Notes under the pieces: model-generated
What the model was told of the DNA's origin: nothing
What the model saw: only the letters and a program-made list of their open reading frames with translations
The model's database searches: none
From: Mucilaginibacter hurinus
GTDB lineage: Bacteria > Bacteroidota > Bacteroidia > Sphingobacteriales > Sphingobacteriaceae
Assembly (NCBI RefSeq): GCF_003324525.1
Contig: NZ_QGDC01000006.1
Coordinates: forward strand, 243,833 to 307,832
DNA: 64,000 nt
Direction of reading: 5' to 3'
Translations under genes and position numbers: made by a program
Shown here: positions 55,707-64,000 of the stretch, piece after piece
How positions within the stretch are numbered: position 1 is the first letter of the stretch
Layout of the letters: the number at the start of each line of letters is the position of its first letter

Positions 55707-57074
55707 TTATCTTGGATTTTGGGGCATTCCTGAAAGCGCAATGACATCTTCCGGGATAGCCAAAGCGTATCTTAGGTCGTTTGGGGGCAGGGTAAATACT
55801 TTGCCATTTATATCTCTTTTTAAAGTGATCCCACTTCCATCTTTATTAAGCCGCTTGATATCGATCCAGCGGCTACCTCGCATGACCAGTTCCTTTCTTC
55901 TTTCGGTCAGTATTTTTGCCAATGCCTCACCAGCTGAAGAAGCATTCACCGGGGTGAATGTTCCCGTTTTGAATCGATTCTGCAGCAACCGATTCAGGTC
56001 GCTCAACGCTACAGCTGTTTCACCCGCTCGGGCGGCGCATTCTGCACGGGTCAGAAGGGTCATGTCTGTCGCCAGGCCATTAAATCTGGAAGACGAGCCT
56101 TCGTAGCTGCCACGAAACAGCTTGGAGCCGTCAGTGCCCGCGGAAAAGAATAATGTTGTCCTCAGGTCATCCACATGATACATCTTGATCAGATTGCTGT
56201 CTATTCGGGCACGAGACCGTGTTGTAGGGATACTTCCGCTACCACCCACCGCTGTATCATAGATTACTTCATCATTGAATCTGGTCATGGGGTAAGTTGG
56301 CGTGCCGTTGATCTTATTGTAATCGACCAGCTTGGAATTGATCTGCAAACAAGAATCTGCGTAAAGACGTGCCTGCGTATAATTCCTCATAGCCAGCGAA
56401 ACCTCACTAAGCAAAGCGTACGCGGCCGCTTTTGATCCCCTGTAAACATGCTTAGGAGTAGTTTCTAACAACGGTAACGATGACCGGAGATCATTAAAAA
56501 TCTGATCATAGCCCGCTGCTATATTTGACCTGACAGAGGTTTCGTTGAAATTAGAGTTTAACCGTAAGGGAATACCCAAATCTCCTTGAGAGGTGCTCGC
56601 ATCATAAGCAGGTGCCCAAATCGTTATCGCCTTATAAAAATTATAAGCGCGTAGGAAATGAGCCTGGCCTTTGAGATCGTCCCACGTTCTCGAGTTCTGC
56701 GAAGACCGTTCGATCTTGCCGATATGGTCTAACACGATATTAGCCAAATAAACAGATTTGTAAACATTGGTCCAATCATTGGCCAAATCAGTATAAGGAT
56801 AGTAAAGATCAGAAGGCTCCCAAGTATACATATTGCGAGCCTGTACAAAATCTAAAGCGAGGAAATCGGTATTGGTCAAATAATAATCGTCGCAACTGAC
56901 CAGATCAGAACTGACCGTATTTGTATTAACGTAATCACTTCTGTCAAGTAAGCTTTGCAGGTCAGTCAACGTGTTGATCGTGGTAAGTGATCGCTCTGGC
57001 TTGGCATCTAAGAATTTCTTACAGCCGGGTAAGATCAACCAAAGCAGTAATAAATATTTATTGAAATGTTTCAT
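55707..57074 (-). CDS. RagB/SusD family outer-membrane lipoprotein
   Basis: 455 residues. Lipoprotein signal with lipobox LPGC at Cys18, then KKFLDAKPERSLTTINTLTDLQSLLD, the usual SusD opening. The TPR-like helices and the C-terminal block ERRKELVMRGSRWIDIKRLNKDG are diagnostic. SusD forms a lid over the SusC barrel and presents oligomeric substrate (glycan or peptide) for TonB-driven import. It starts 11 bases after susC. No glycoside hydrolase is in the locus, which favours a peptide or other non-glycan ligand. Confidence 0.95.
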   Translation of the reverse strand: MKHFNKYLLLLWLILPGCKKFLDAKPERSLTTINTLTDLQSLLDRSDYVNTNTVSSDLVSCDDYYLTNTDFLALDFVQARNMYTWEPSDLYYPYTDLANDWTNVYKSVYLANIVLDHIGKIERSSQNSRTWDDLKGQAHFLRAYNFYKAITIWAPAYDASTSQGDLGIPLRLNSNFNETSVRSNIAAGYDQIFNDLRSSLPLLETTPKHVYRGSKAAAYALLSEVSLAMRNYTQARLYADSCLQINSKLVDYNKINGTPTYPMTRFNDEVIYDTAVGGSGSIPTTRSRARIDSNLIKMYHVDDLRTTLFFSAGTDGSKLFRGSYEGSSSRFNGLATDMTLLTRAECAARAGETAVALSDLNRLLQNRFKTGTFTPVNASSAGEALAKILTERRKELVMRGSRWIDIKRLNKDGSGITLKRDINGKVFTLPPNDLRYALAIPEDVIALSGMPQNPR

Positions 57075-57085
57075 GTCTAATTGTT

Positions 57086-60000
57086 TTAAAGTGAGGCCCG
57101 GATACCTACCGCGTAATTCGGAGGGATCGGCATAGAAGTACTGGTATTGATAAAATCGGGGTCGATACCTGATTTGTTAGCACGCCAGATGATCCCGAGA
57201 TTATTACCGTTGAGAAAAACCTGAGCGGATCTTACCGGAAGCCATCTGTGTTGTTGCTTTGTGAACTGGTAACCGATCGTGACATATTGAAGGCGAATAT
57301 TATCAGACCGCTCAGTCAGAACCTCGGATGCATTATAAAGATCGTCCCGGGCCGGTACAAGAGGGTAAATCATAGAAGGAATATTGGTCGAAAGTTCGTC
57401 TCCGGGCTTTTGCCAGCGTTTTGTATAATCAGGGTGACTTAGGCCTATAGTAGCAACTGACCGGTAGTCAATAGATCTGCGTCTGAAATAGGCACCAAAA
57501 CTGTAGGTCAGACGAGTTGCTAATGACAGGTTTTCGTAGGAAAATGTGTTTCCCCACGAACCGAACCAAACCGGGAACCTGGGACCGCTATAAACCAGAT
57601 CATTTACTGTAGTCCCTGCGCCGGTGATCGCGGCGTAATCTTTTGACCGCTGACCGTTAAGATAACCTACCGGATCTCCTGTCTCGTCTAATCCTGCGTA
57701 ACGGTAAGAGAATAAGGACCAGACCGGAAAACCTTCTACCGGAGTTTTCGAGCCGTTCACATAGTAAAAGCCACTGTTAGAGGTCTGGTAATATTTAGTG
57801 ACCTTATCTTTATAGAAATTTACGTTCGCAGAGGAAGTCCATTTGATCAAACGGTCGATGATCTTACCGTTAAGTGCAAGATCGATGCCTTGTCCTGCCA
57901 TAGCCCCGACATTTTTTGTCACGGTCGCGATGTTGAGACCGGCAGTATAATCTACGGGCACAGTTGCATACAGATCTGTCGCATTTTTGCGGTAATAGTC
58001 CAGCGTTAAGGTTAGACGGTCATTTTTTGTTCGCAGGTCAAAGCCTATATTAATAGTCCTGATCTTTTCCCAGCGCAGATCGGGGTTAGCAAAGTTCGAT
58101 ACGGCAGAAATAGGGCCGCCTGTATAAATAGATGTGTTTACGTAGGAAATCGTTGTCAGCGCCGAACGTGACGGATCTACATTCCCGCTGAACCCATAGG
58201 TCCCTCTTATCTTCAAATAAGGGATGGCCTCGGAATGGTAAAAGCTTTCTTTCGAGACGTCCCAGCTCAGACCTGCCGACCAAAGCGGTGTCCATTTATC
58301 ATTCGTGTTTACGCCGAAAATATTAGAGCCGTCACGCCTGCCACTGATCGAAACAGTGTATTTGTTGTTATAAGTGTAAGCGCCGTTGAAATAAGTGGAA
58401 AGAAAACGGTAGTCCGACTGATTTAAAGAGTTTACGAAGGGTATGGTCGTCTGTTCATTGGTCAATGAATTGGTGAAGAATTGCGAGTACCGAACTGCCG
58501 CAACAGTTAATACATCACTGTTATATCCATAATTACGGTCAAAAGTATTACTGGTAATATTGTTTCTTAACTCCTGGCCGGCAAGTAAGGCAACGGAATG
58601 CGCTCCCCAGTTTTTTGAGTAATTCAGCTGTGCCCTTAAGGAGTGTGAGGTCAGATCAGTACGCTGTTTGTCCAGTATGCCGCCGACAGGGATATTTCTC
58701 GTCACCGTAGTTCCGCTGACAGATGTAAAAGAATTGATCAGGTTCCGGGCATAATAACTTTGAAGTTCATTGACAGTATTTCCATCGACCGTCTGTTTTT
58801 CATACTGGTATTTGATATCCAGAGTAATATCCCCGGTCAGTTTATAATCGACACCAAAATTAGCCAGAATGTCATGGGTCTTCGAACGCTGATAGCTGTA
58901 ATCACTATTAGTTAAAGGGTAATAATTCCAGTCCAAAAAATTCCCGGTTTTCATCAGCGCATCTTTTTTATCCTGATTGTAGGTCTGACCAACGGCTATC
59001 GCATTGCCATCGTTATCGGCCAGGAAAGTATAAGGCTGTATGGGATTGATGCTGCCAAAGGATGGATCTCCTGATTTCGTATTGGCGATTGTAAACCTTA
59101 AAGAGGTATTGAATTGAAGATCTTTAAGAAGTTTGTAACTGGCCTGGTATTTCAAATTAAGTCGATCATTGGATGCCTTTATTTGATTAAGATCGTTCTC
59201 ATAGGCTATCCCGAAAAGATAGGAAGACCGGTCACTACCGCCGGTAATATTAGCGCTGTATTGCTGATTCACGGCTTGGCGATACAGGTACTTCGAAAAA
59301 TCATCACGGACATCATGGCGGCCAAAATTTGAGATCAATTCATCAGCCTTTGCTTGTGTGATAAGGCCATTTTTTGCTTGGTTCAATAGTTGTACTACAG
59401 GTGATACCACTGGCGCTAAGGGACTGCTTAGCTGGTTTGTGTAATATCCTTTATCAAACAATGATCGCTCAAATCCGATATAATCATTGCTGCTCATCTG
59501 GGTTAGATAGTTAAAGTTCGGCTTCGCTGCTATGGTCACGCTGGCGTTCGCTTCTACCTGTAAGGGTTGATTGTATCTCCCTTTTTTTGTAGTTATTACA
59601 ATGACGCCGTTGCCCGCTCTGGTGCCCCAGATCGATGCAGCGGCGGCGTCTTTCAAAACGGTTATGGATTCAACCTCGTTTGGGTTCAGGTTATTAAGAT
59701 CACCTTCGTAAGGGAAATTATCGACAACAATGAGCGGGCTGGTGGGGCCGTTGATCGAACTTAGTCCCCTGACCATGATTTGCGAAGTTCGGGTTGCGTC
59801 ATTCCTGAAAACAGACAATCCGTTCGTGATTGATTCTAAACGGCTGAGAATATCAGGCGTAACCTGTTGGTTGAATAGTTCCTTACCGACAGTTGTAAAA
59901 GAACCGGTGGCTCTTTCTTTTGGAAGGGTTTGATAGCCTGTTGAGACCACGCTTACCTCGTTTAATCTGGCATTCGTCAATTTGAGGATAAACGACAGTT

Positions 60001-60601
60001 GAATTGATGCATTTTTTATCTCCATAGCAGCTATAGTATAGCCCAGGAATGAGGCGCTGACCCTATTCCCGACATTGCCTGTTATGCTGAATTGCCCATC
60101 AGCGTCGGTGATCGATACGCTCCCTGACGTCTCATTTCTGATGGTCGCTCCAGGTAATGTATTTCCTACAGAATCAGTTACTTTCCCTCTGATCAGGTTT
60201 TCGTTTTTGGAATCTTTTCTGATGGTCGTAATTGTTTCTTTTCGGGTCACGACGACAATCTTTTCTTTGATCTCGTATTTTAGGGGTTGGGTCTTAAAGA
60301 TCGTTTCGAGCACAGCGCCGACAGGCTTATCGGCCACATTGATGGTTACCGGCTTGGAGGCTTCAAATACTTCACTGGATGCCAGAAACTCAATTCCGGA
60401 CTGATCGCTGATCGCCAGAAATACCTTCCTCAATGGGGCGTTCGTTTCTTTGAGCGTGATGTTTTGTGAAAGAACACTAAGAGAAAATGCTACAAATAGC
60501 ATGGTGAGGTAGGCCTCTTTGATATATGACCGCCTGCGATGGACATTGGCGCGCATAGGAGTGCCCGCCTTACTTTTTAGGTAAAATTGATACATTTGCA
60601 A
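57086..60601 (-). CDS. SusC/RagA TonB-linked outer-membrane receptor with STN domain
   Basis: 1171 residues. After a long signal region, an STN domain (about 48-118, LRKVFLAISDQSGIEF to KYEIKEKIVVV) marks a transducing receptor that talks to FecR. A carboxypeptidase-regulatory-like domain (about 137-210, VTDSVGNTLPGATI), the SusC plug (about 225-340, TNGLSVFRNDATRTSQIMVRG, DAAAASIWGTRAGNGVIVITTKK) and a 22-strand type barrel follow. It imports the SusD-captured ligand and signals its presence to the FecR/ECF pair upstream. Operon with SusD and TlpA genes. Confidence 0.96.
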   Translation of the reverse strand: MQMYQFYLKSKAGTPMRANVHRRRSYIKEAYLTMLFVAFSLSVLSQNITLKETNAPLRKVFLAISDQSGIEFLASSEVFEASKPVTINVADKPVGAVLETIFKTQPLKYEIKEKIVVVTRKETITTIRKDSKNENLIRGKVTDSVGNTLPGATIRNETSGSVSITDADGQFSITGNVGNRVSASFLGYTIAAMEIKNASIQLSFILKLTNARLNEVSVVSTGYQTLPKERATGSFTTVGKELFNQQVTPDILSRLESITNGLSVFRNDATRTSQIMVRGLSSINGPTSPLIVVDNFPYEGDLNNLNPNEVESITVLKDAAAASIWGTRAGNGVIVITTKKGRYNQPLQVEANASVTIAAKPNFNYLTQMSSNDYIGFERSLFDKGYYTNQLSSPLAPVVSPVVQLLNQAKNGLITQAKADELISNFGRHDVRDDFSKYLYRQAVNQQYSANITGGSDRSSYLFGIAYENDLNQIKASNDRLNLKYQASYKLLKDLQFNTSLRFTIANTKSGDPSFGSINPIQPYTFLADNDGNAIAVGQTYNQDKKDALMKTGNFLDWNYYPLTNSDYSYQRSKTHDILANFGVDYKLTGDITLDIKYQYEKQTVDGNTVNELQSYYARNLINSFTSVSGTTVTRNIPVGGILDKQRTDLTSHSLRAQLNYSKNWGAHSVALLAGQELRNNITSNTFDRNYGYNSDVLTVAAVRYSQFFTNSLTNEQTTIPFVNSLNQSDYRFLSTYFNGAYTYNNKYTVSISGRRDGSNIFGVNTNDKWTPLWSAGLSWDVSKESFYHSEAIPYLKIRGTYGFSGNVDPSRSALTTISYVNTSIYTGGPISAVSNFANPDLRWEKIRTINIGFDLRTKNDRLTLTLDYYRKNATDLYATVPVDYTAGLNIATVTKNVGAMAGQGIDLALNGKIIDRLIKWTSSANVNFYKDKVTKYYQTSNSGFYYVNGSKTPVEGFPVWSLFSYRYAGLDETGDPVGYLNGQRSKDYAAITGAGTTVNDLVYSGPRFPVWFGSWGNTFSYENLSLATRLTYSFGAYFRRRSIDYRSVATIGLSHPDYTKRWQKPGDELSTNIPSMIYPLVPARDDLYNASEVLTERSDNIRLQYVTIGYQFTKQQHRWLPVRSAQVFLNGNNLGIIWRANKSGIDPDFINTSTSMPIPPNYAVGIRASL

Positions 60602-60735
60602 TACATGGGTTTATGGCTGCTTTCATTTTTCGGATGCGGCAGCCGTTCGATTAATAGATTATTGATCACCTGTAATAAGCCTTGGGGCCGGTAGCAGCCG
60701 GCACCCAGGGCTTTAATTAACTATTCTGATCTTGG

Positions 60736-61836
60736 TTACTTCATTAAGATGACCCTCCTTCCTTCCACTTTAAAATGAACGGTTTGTGTTGCTTCCAGCG
60801 CTTTTAGCACCTGGTCGATGTTTTTAGCGCGGGATATTTTGCCATTAAGTCGCTGGTCAGGCGCATCAGGAGTGTAAGTTACTTCGACATTATACCAGCG
60901 GGATAGCTTTCGCATGATGCTGTGAATGTCTTCGTCATTGAACCGGAAATAGCCATTTTTCCAGGCTAACGATTCTTCAATGTCTGCGTCGCTCACTGTC
61001 AGGTTATTACCGGACAGGAAGGCTTGCTCACCGGGTACCAATATTTTTTTTGATCCGTTGCTGGTCGCTATCTGAATTTTGCCTTCAGCAAGCGTCGTTT
61101 TAACAGACGGCTCATCGGCGTAGGAATTTATGTTAAAGTGGGTACCTAATACGGTTACGGACTGTTGCCTGGTTTTTACGATGAAGGGATGAGCTTTGTC
61201 CTTTGCTATTTCAAAATAGGCTTCGCCCTCCAGGTAGACGGTCCGTTCCGCCTGGTTCTTGAAACTTGCGGGAAAATCCAGTGAGGTATTCGCGTTGAGC
61301 CAAACCTTGCTGCCATCAGGTAAGATAAGTTGCCACTGACCGCCTTTCGGCGTGGTCAGGTTGTTTTGACCAGTTGCGACCTTTTGTTCACCTAACACGT
61401 CAGTATAAACGACCTGGCCTTTGTTAGCCTTAGTAACGTTGTTTGCGATGTGGCCGGTCGAAGTAAGGGTAAGATCGACCTTATGCCCGTTAGACAGAGT
61501 GAGAATAGCTTGGTCAGAACCAGGAAGAATAACCTCGGCTGAGGTGGTGCTGGAGTTGTCTTTATCAGGAACGATCATATAAAGCACCGCAGTGAACAGG
61601 ATACCGATCGTAACTGCTGCTGCTGCCAGTTTTAAGCCGATCTTTAGGAAAGCTGTTTCATTACCGGGCAATTCCCGATAGACTTTTTTTGCGATCGCCC
61701 CGATCTTGCGCGGCGCAAGATATGGTTCCTGTTCATTGAAGTGCAGGTACCAGGCTTCCAGAAGTGCTTTCTCGTCTTCGGTACAGGTTCCATCGTGATA
61801 TTTTTTAAACAGGTCTTTAAGTTGTTCCTTTTCCAT
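60736..61836 (-). CDS. FecR-type anti-sigma factor
   Basis: 366 residues from ATG 61836 (the frame stays open to 62106, but the family starts at MEKEQLKDLFKKYHDGTCTEDE). A cytoplasmic sigma-binding part (1-60), one membrane helix (about 66-90), a FecR domain (about 158-250, PKGGQWQLILPDGSKVWLNA) and a DUF4974 domain (about 293-366) match Bacteroidota FecR. It holds the ECF sigma factor inactive and receives the signal from the STN domain of the SusC protein through its periplasmic part. Unusually, a divergent gene separates it from the sigma gene. Confidence 0.95.
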   Translation of the reverse strand: MEKEQLKDLFKKYHDGTCTEDEKALLEAWYLHFNEQEPYLAPRKIGAIAKKVYRELPGNETAFLKIGLKLAAAAVTIGILFTAVLYMIVPDKDNSSTTSAEVILPGSDQAILTLSNGHKVDLTLTSTGHIANNVTKANKGQVVYTDVLGEQKVATGQNNLTTPKGGQWQLILPDGSKVWLNANTSLDFPASFKNQAERTVYLEGEAYFEIAKDKAHPFIVKTRQQSVTVLGTHFNINSYADEPSVKTTLAEGKIQIATSNGSKKILVPGEQAFLSGNNLTVSDADIEESLAWKNGYFRFNDEDIHSIMRKLSRWYNVEVTYTPDAPDQRLNGKISRAKNIDQVLKALEATQTVHFKVEGRRVILMK

Positions 61837-62061
61837 TTCAGGCAATTTTTCATTCTTGATCGGAAGCCAAGACGGGATCAAAATGAAAAAAGGAAGAGGA
61901 CTTACTTTTTTTATATATCCGAGTACGCGGATTTCAGCTGAGCGCTGATACTTGGGTGCTGACTCCACATTTTGTGCAAACCTGCTGCACCAAATTTTGT
62001 TGAGTTGTAAATCAGCTGATTCAAATGCAGGAAGTCTGATTTTGATCTGACTATCTTCTAT

Positions 62062-62448
62062 ATGATACCCGAACAACAAAGACCAAAAGCAACCGCCAGT
62101 GATCATTTAGCTAATGAACGTACTTTTCTTGCTTGGATCAGGACGAGTATCGCATTAATGGGCTTCGGTTTTGTCGTAGTGAAATTCTCGCTTTTTGTCC
62201 GGCAGTTATCACTTGCTGTCACCGGCCACGCGGTAACGCCGGTTAAAGGTTTCTCTGGTGTTATTGGTATGTGTTTGGTAGCGATAGGTGCCTTAACGGC
62301 TTTGATCGGCTTTCTTCGTTATCGGCGTGTCGAAAAGCAGCTTATGGATCAAAGATTTTATCCGTCGTCCCGCTTGTTACTTATTTTGACGGTAGCTGTC
62401 ATCGCTGGCAGTATGTTACTGCTTTACTATTTATTGCCTAATCTTTAG
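62062..62448 (+). CDS. DUF202 family membrane protein
   Basis: 128 residues with three membrane helices. The opening ASDHLANERTFLAWIRTSIALMGFGFVVVKF is the DUF202 (YidH) signature. Function unknown. It points rightward within an otherwise leftward sigma-FecR-SusC set, 225 bases from the FecR start, and is convergent with the 63-residue gene. It is a probable insertion between sigma factor and anti-sigma genes. Confidence 0.9.
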   Translation: MIPEQQRPKATASDHLANERTFLAWIRTSIALMGFGFVVVKFSLFVRQLSLAVTGHAVTPVKGFSGVIGMCLVAIGALTALIGFLRYRRVEKQLMDQRFYPSSRLLLILTVAVIAGSMLLLYYLLPNL

Positions 62449-62511
62449 TAAGGGTGGTTGGTGTGAAGCCCGATATGCATCATGCGCTTCCTCCGGCTTG
62501 GTGTTGATCTA

Positions 62512-62703
62512 TCAGTGTTCGCTCTTGATATTCTTGACTTTATTATCGGCCAGCCATTTTAAAAAGGCTTGTATGTTTTTCGGCGTATAATGAATAATAC
62601 TCCCGTCTTTTAACATTATAGTTACCATACCAACCGCAGCGATGTATTTGCTTAATTCATCGGCTTCGTGATCAAAATCGGGGAATTTCTTGGAAATGCT
62701 CAT
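62512..62703 (-). CDS. Hypothetical small protein
   Basis: 63 residues, ATG at 62703. No signal peptide, no membrane helix. The strand-rich middle VGMVTIMLKDGSIIHYTPKN followed by an amphipathic helix IQAFLKWLADNKVKNIKSE reads like a small folded protein. I do not recognise a family. It lies between DUF202 and the sigma factor, 88 bases from the sigma gene's stop, on the same strand as the sigma gene. Confidence 0.5.
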   Translation of the reverse strand: MSISKKFPDFDHEADELSKYIAAVGMVTIMLKDGSIIHYTPKNIQAFLKWLADNKVKNIKSEH

Positions 62704-62791
62704 AGTTTAGGTTTTTGCTGATCAGAACAAAGACGGAATGTACCGATAAAAAGGAAGATGCCTGTACTTTTTTAGCAAGCCGTCGCAGATC

Positions 62792-63373
62792 TTACAAATT
62801 TATCAGGAAAGTAATAAGGGCCAGGCTGCCCAATTTGGTTTTAATTAACCGCAAGGCATTATTCACCTGTTTGGAAACATTGTTTTCGGTGGTATGTAAC
62901 TGCGCGGCTATTTCTTTATATGACAGTTCTTCTATTCGGCTCATTTCAAAGACCTGGCGCATTTTGGGTGGTAACTCGTTAACTGCTTTTTCGATATAAC
63001 CTTTTAGCTCATTTTCGCGAATACGATGATCGGTAGGCGGTCCGGGGTTTGTTTTCCAATAATCGTGAAGTGAGTCAACATATTTGGTTCTTACTTTTTC
63101 GTGTGCGAAATGATCGAAGATCTTATTCCTGACAGCGACAAATAGATAACCGGCCAGGTTGGTGACCGGTAAGTTGATGTCTCTTTTGAACCAAAGAGTA
63201 GCGAAGACGTCCTGAACAATGTCTTTGGCTTGTTCTTCGTCTTGGAGTTTTTTGTAGGCGTGGGTGAAGATCAGGAAGAAATAGCGATGATAGATCTCAT
63301 TATAGGCTGAATGGTCCGACTCTTTCAAAAGTCGTAAAAGTTCAATTTCGGAAAGGTTTTTATGACCGGCCAT
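62792..63373 (-). CDS. ECF RNA polymerase sigma factor, Bacteroidota expansion family
   Basis: 193 residues. Region 2 at about 22-90 (YNEIYHRYFFLIFTHAYKKLQDEEQAKDIVQDVFATLW) and region 4 at about 128-182 (LPPKMRQVFEMSRIEELSYKEIAAQLHTTENNVSKQVNNALRLIK) are intact; region 3 is missing as in all ECF factors. It would transcribe the SusC operon when FecR releases it. The message appears to have a strongly structured leader of about 240 bases. The start ATG is at 63371-63373. Confidence 0.96.
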   Translation of the reverse strand: MAGHKNLSEIELLRLLKESDHSAYNEIYHRYFFLIFTHAYKKLQDEEQAKDIVQDVFATLWFKRDINLPVTNLAGYLFVAVRNKIFDHFAHEKVRTKYVDSLHDYWKTNPGPPTDHRIRENELKGYIEKAVNELPPKMRQVFEMSRIEELSYKEIAAQLHTTENNVSKQVNNALRLIKTKLGSLALITFLINL

Positions 63374-63419
63374 CAGCTAACATTTTAAATGTTTGCCTCT
63401 GACGGTTGGTGTGGCGGTA

Positions 63420-63491
63420 TTAATATGGCCGGAACCCACCTGTCATGTCGCTTGGCTCTGGTAAGCCATCCTCTTTCGAGGTTATCACCAT
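63420..63491 (-). CDS. Possible 23-residue leader peptide ORF
   Basis: Inside the structured leader of the sigma gene, an ATG at 63491 opens 23 codons ending in TAA at 63420-63422. The product would begin MVITSKEDGLPEPSDMTGG and end in an aromatic residue. It overlaps the main stem of the folded region, so translation of it would alter the fold. Existence as a real peptide is unproven; conservation across genomes would decide it. Confidence 0.25.
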   Translation of the reverse strand: MVITSKEDGLPEPSDMTGGFRPY

Positions 63492-63511
63492 GACATAAGC
63501 GAGCTCCGGCC
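63427..63511 (-). promoter_or_regulatory. Structured leader RNA of the sigma factor gene
   Basis: An outer stem, GGCCGGA (63427-63433) and TCCGGCC (63505-63511), encloses a CCTC-GAAA-GAGG hairpin and two further pairs whose order is crossed (GTCATG with CATGAC, and TCGCTT with AAGCGA), which means a pseudoknot or mutually exclusive folds. The region lies 54-138 bases before the sigma start. A -7-like TATTTTTG (minus strand, 63618-63625) could start the transcript. It may be a riboswitch-like or attenuator element. Confidence 0.45.
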
Positions 63512-63718
63512 CTATTGGAATATAGGGGTGCGGAACTACACTTACCTTCGCTGATGAATTTACCAGATTTAGCGGCGAGGCTCGTTAGCAGCTCTTATGT
63601 TTTATTTTAAGAAGCTGCAAAAATATACAATTCAGTTCTTTAAATATCGCTAATATAAGCAATCGGGACATTTATAAGTGTCATAAAATGATTTTATTTT
63701 CTATTTTTTTATTGCTTG

Positions 63719-63880
63719 ATGTCCACAGAGAGCAATAAAACACCGATTGAACAACATGTAATTGATTTTGTAACAGCACTTCGTCATAAAAATAATCTAC
63801 GTCAGGAAGACATTGCTATTATAATTGGGGTAAGTAGATCTTATATAAATAACATCGAGTCTGGAATAAAAGGTGTATAA
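63719..63880 (+). pseudogene. Truncated XRE-type helix-turn-helix regulator
   Basis: 53 codons from ATG 63719 to TAA 63880. The product has the start of a helix-turn-helix domain: IEQHVIDFVTALRHKNNLRQ, then EDIAIIIGVSRSYINNIESG. Intact relatives in this phylum run a further 20-30 residues after the INNIESG helix; here the frame ends in GTATAA within a sequence that looks like an IS terminus. The gene is therefore probably cut by insertion. A short functional repressor is less likely. Confidence 0.7.
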
Positions 63881-64000
63881 TACGGAGAAGTTGACCAGGT
63901 GATTCCGTGGCAAATTGACCACCCAAAGTGCTGGCGAACGAGCGCAGCAAACGCTGTAGAAGCGTTGTCAAAAGTAGTTATTTAAAGATGATTTTCCAGA
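63874..64000. mobile_element. Probable IS21-family terminus, element runs off the window
   Basis: From TGTATAATACGG (63874) the sequence carries repeated AArTTGACCA units (63889-63898 and 63912-63921) with TGATTCCGTGG between them, the kind of subterminal multiple repeats seen at IS21-like ends. The XRE gene loses its frame exactly where this begins. No transposase is visible before base 64000, so the assignment is tentative. Confidence 0.4.

Overview
The window is bacterial chromosomal DNA from a member of the Bacteroidota, most likely a Sphingobacteriaceae relative such as Mucilaginibacter or Pedobacter. The evidence is a SprA-type type IX secretion translocon gene directly behind ruvA, a RemB/Wzi-like barrel, Bacteroidota-only families (DUF2480, DUF3109, DUF4292), a SusC/SusD pair with an ECF sigma factor and FecR, and promoters of the TTG-N19-TAnnTTTG type. 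The genus is inference; no rRNA gene is present.

Positions 1-39303 are ordinary core chromosome. They hold an outer-membrane protein cut by the window edge, lptC, a PpiD/SurA-type foldase, DUF2480, DUF3108 and DUF3109 genes, gmd with a RemB-like barrel, dxs, scpA, glyA, a large GAF/PAS hybrid histidine kinase, rlmN-comF, an amidohydrolase, acylphosphatase, a Wzx-type flippase overlapping dut, TPR, DUF4292 and EnvC-like envelope genes, two TatA paralogues, gatA, an MltD-like transglycosylase, malic enzyme, ruvA and the 7-kb sprA.

Positions 39538-46913 are accessory metabolism: a MarR-type regulator, then a leftward set of an SDR dehydrogenase, a mannonate dehydratase, a solute-binding-protein-like protein without signal peptide, a secreted six-hairpin glycosidase-like protein and a beta-propeller-like lipoprotein. 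The set starts at a consensus promoter (TTG at 46987-46989, TAATTTTG at 46960-46967) carrying two copies of a 12-bp operator-like box, one over the -33 element and one near +1. The genes suggest uptake-independent handling of a uronate-type substrate.

At about 47283-47312 the 3' end of a tRNA gene, with its own terminator, is joined to foreign sequence. I read this as the left attachment site of an integrated element that runs past the right edge of the window. From there come a Shedu-like (DUF4263) nuclease, a ParA ATPase and small partner, a candidate oriT, MobC-like and MobA-like relaxosome genes and a VirD4/TraG coupling protein. No mating-pair genes and no integrase are visible in this part.

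The remaining cargo (53585-63373) is a complete cell-surface signalling and uptake unit: ECF sigma factor, FecR anti-sigma factor, SusC with an STN domain, SusD and a TlpA-like thioredoxin protein with a DUF3738-like tail. It faces a convergent pair made of a MauE-like redox membrane protein and a small exported DUF6520-like protein with two cysteines. Disulfide chemistry appears three times in this block, and this is the best candidate here for an undescribed system. The sigma gene is preceded by a strongly structured leader. At the far right a small XRE-type regulator gene is cut short at what looks like an IS21-family terminus.
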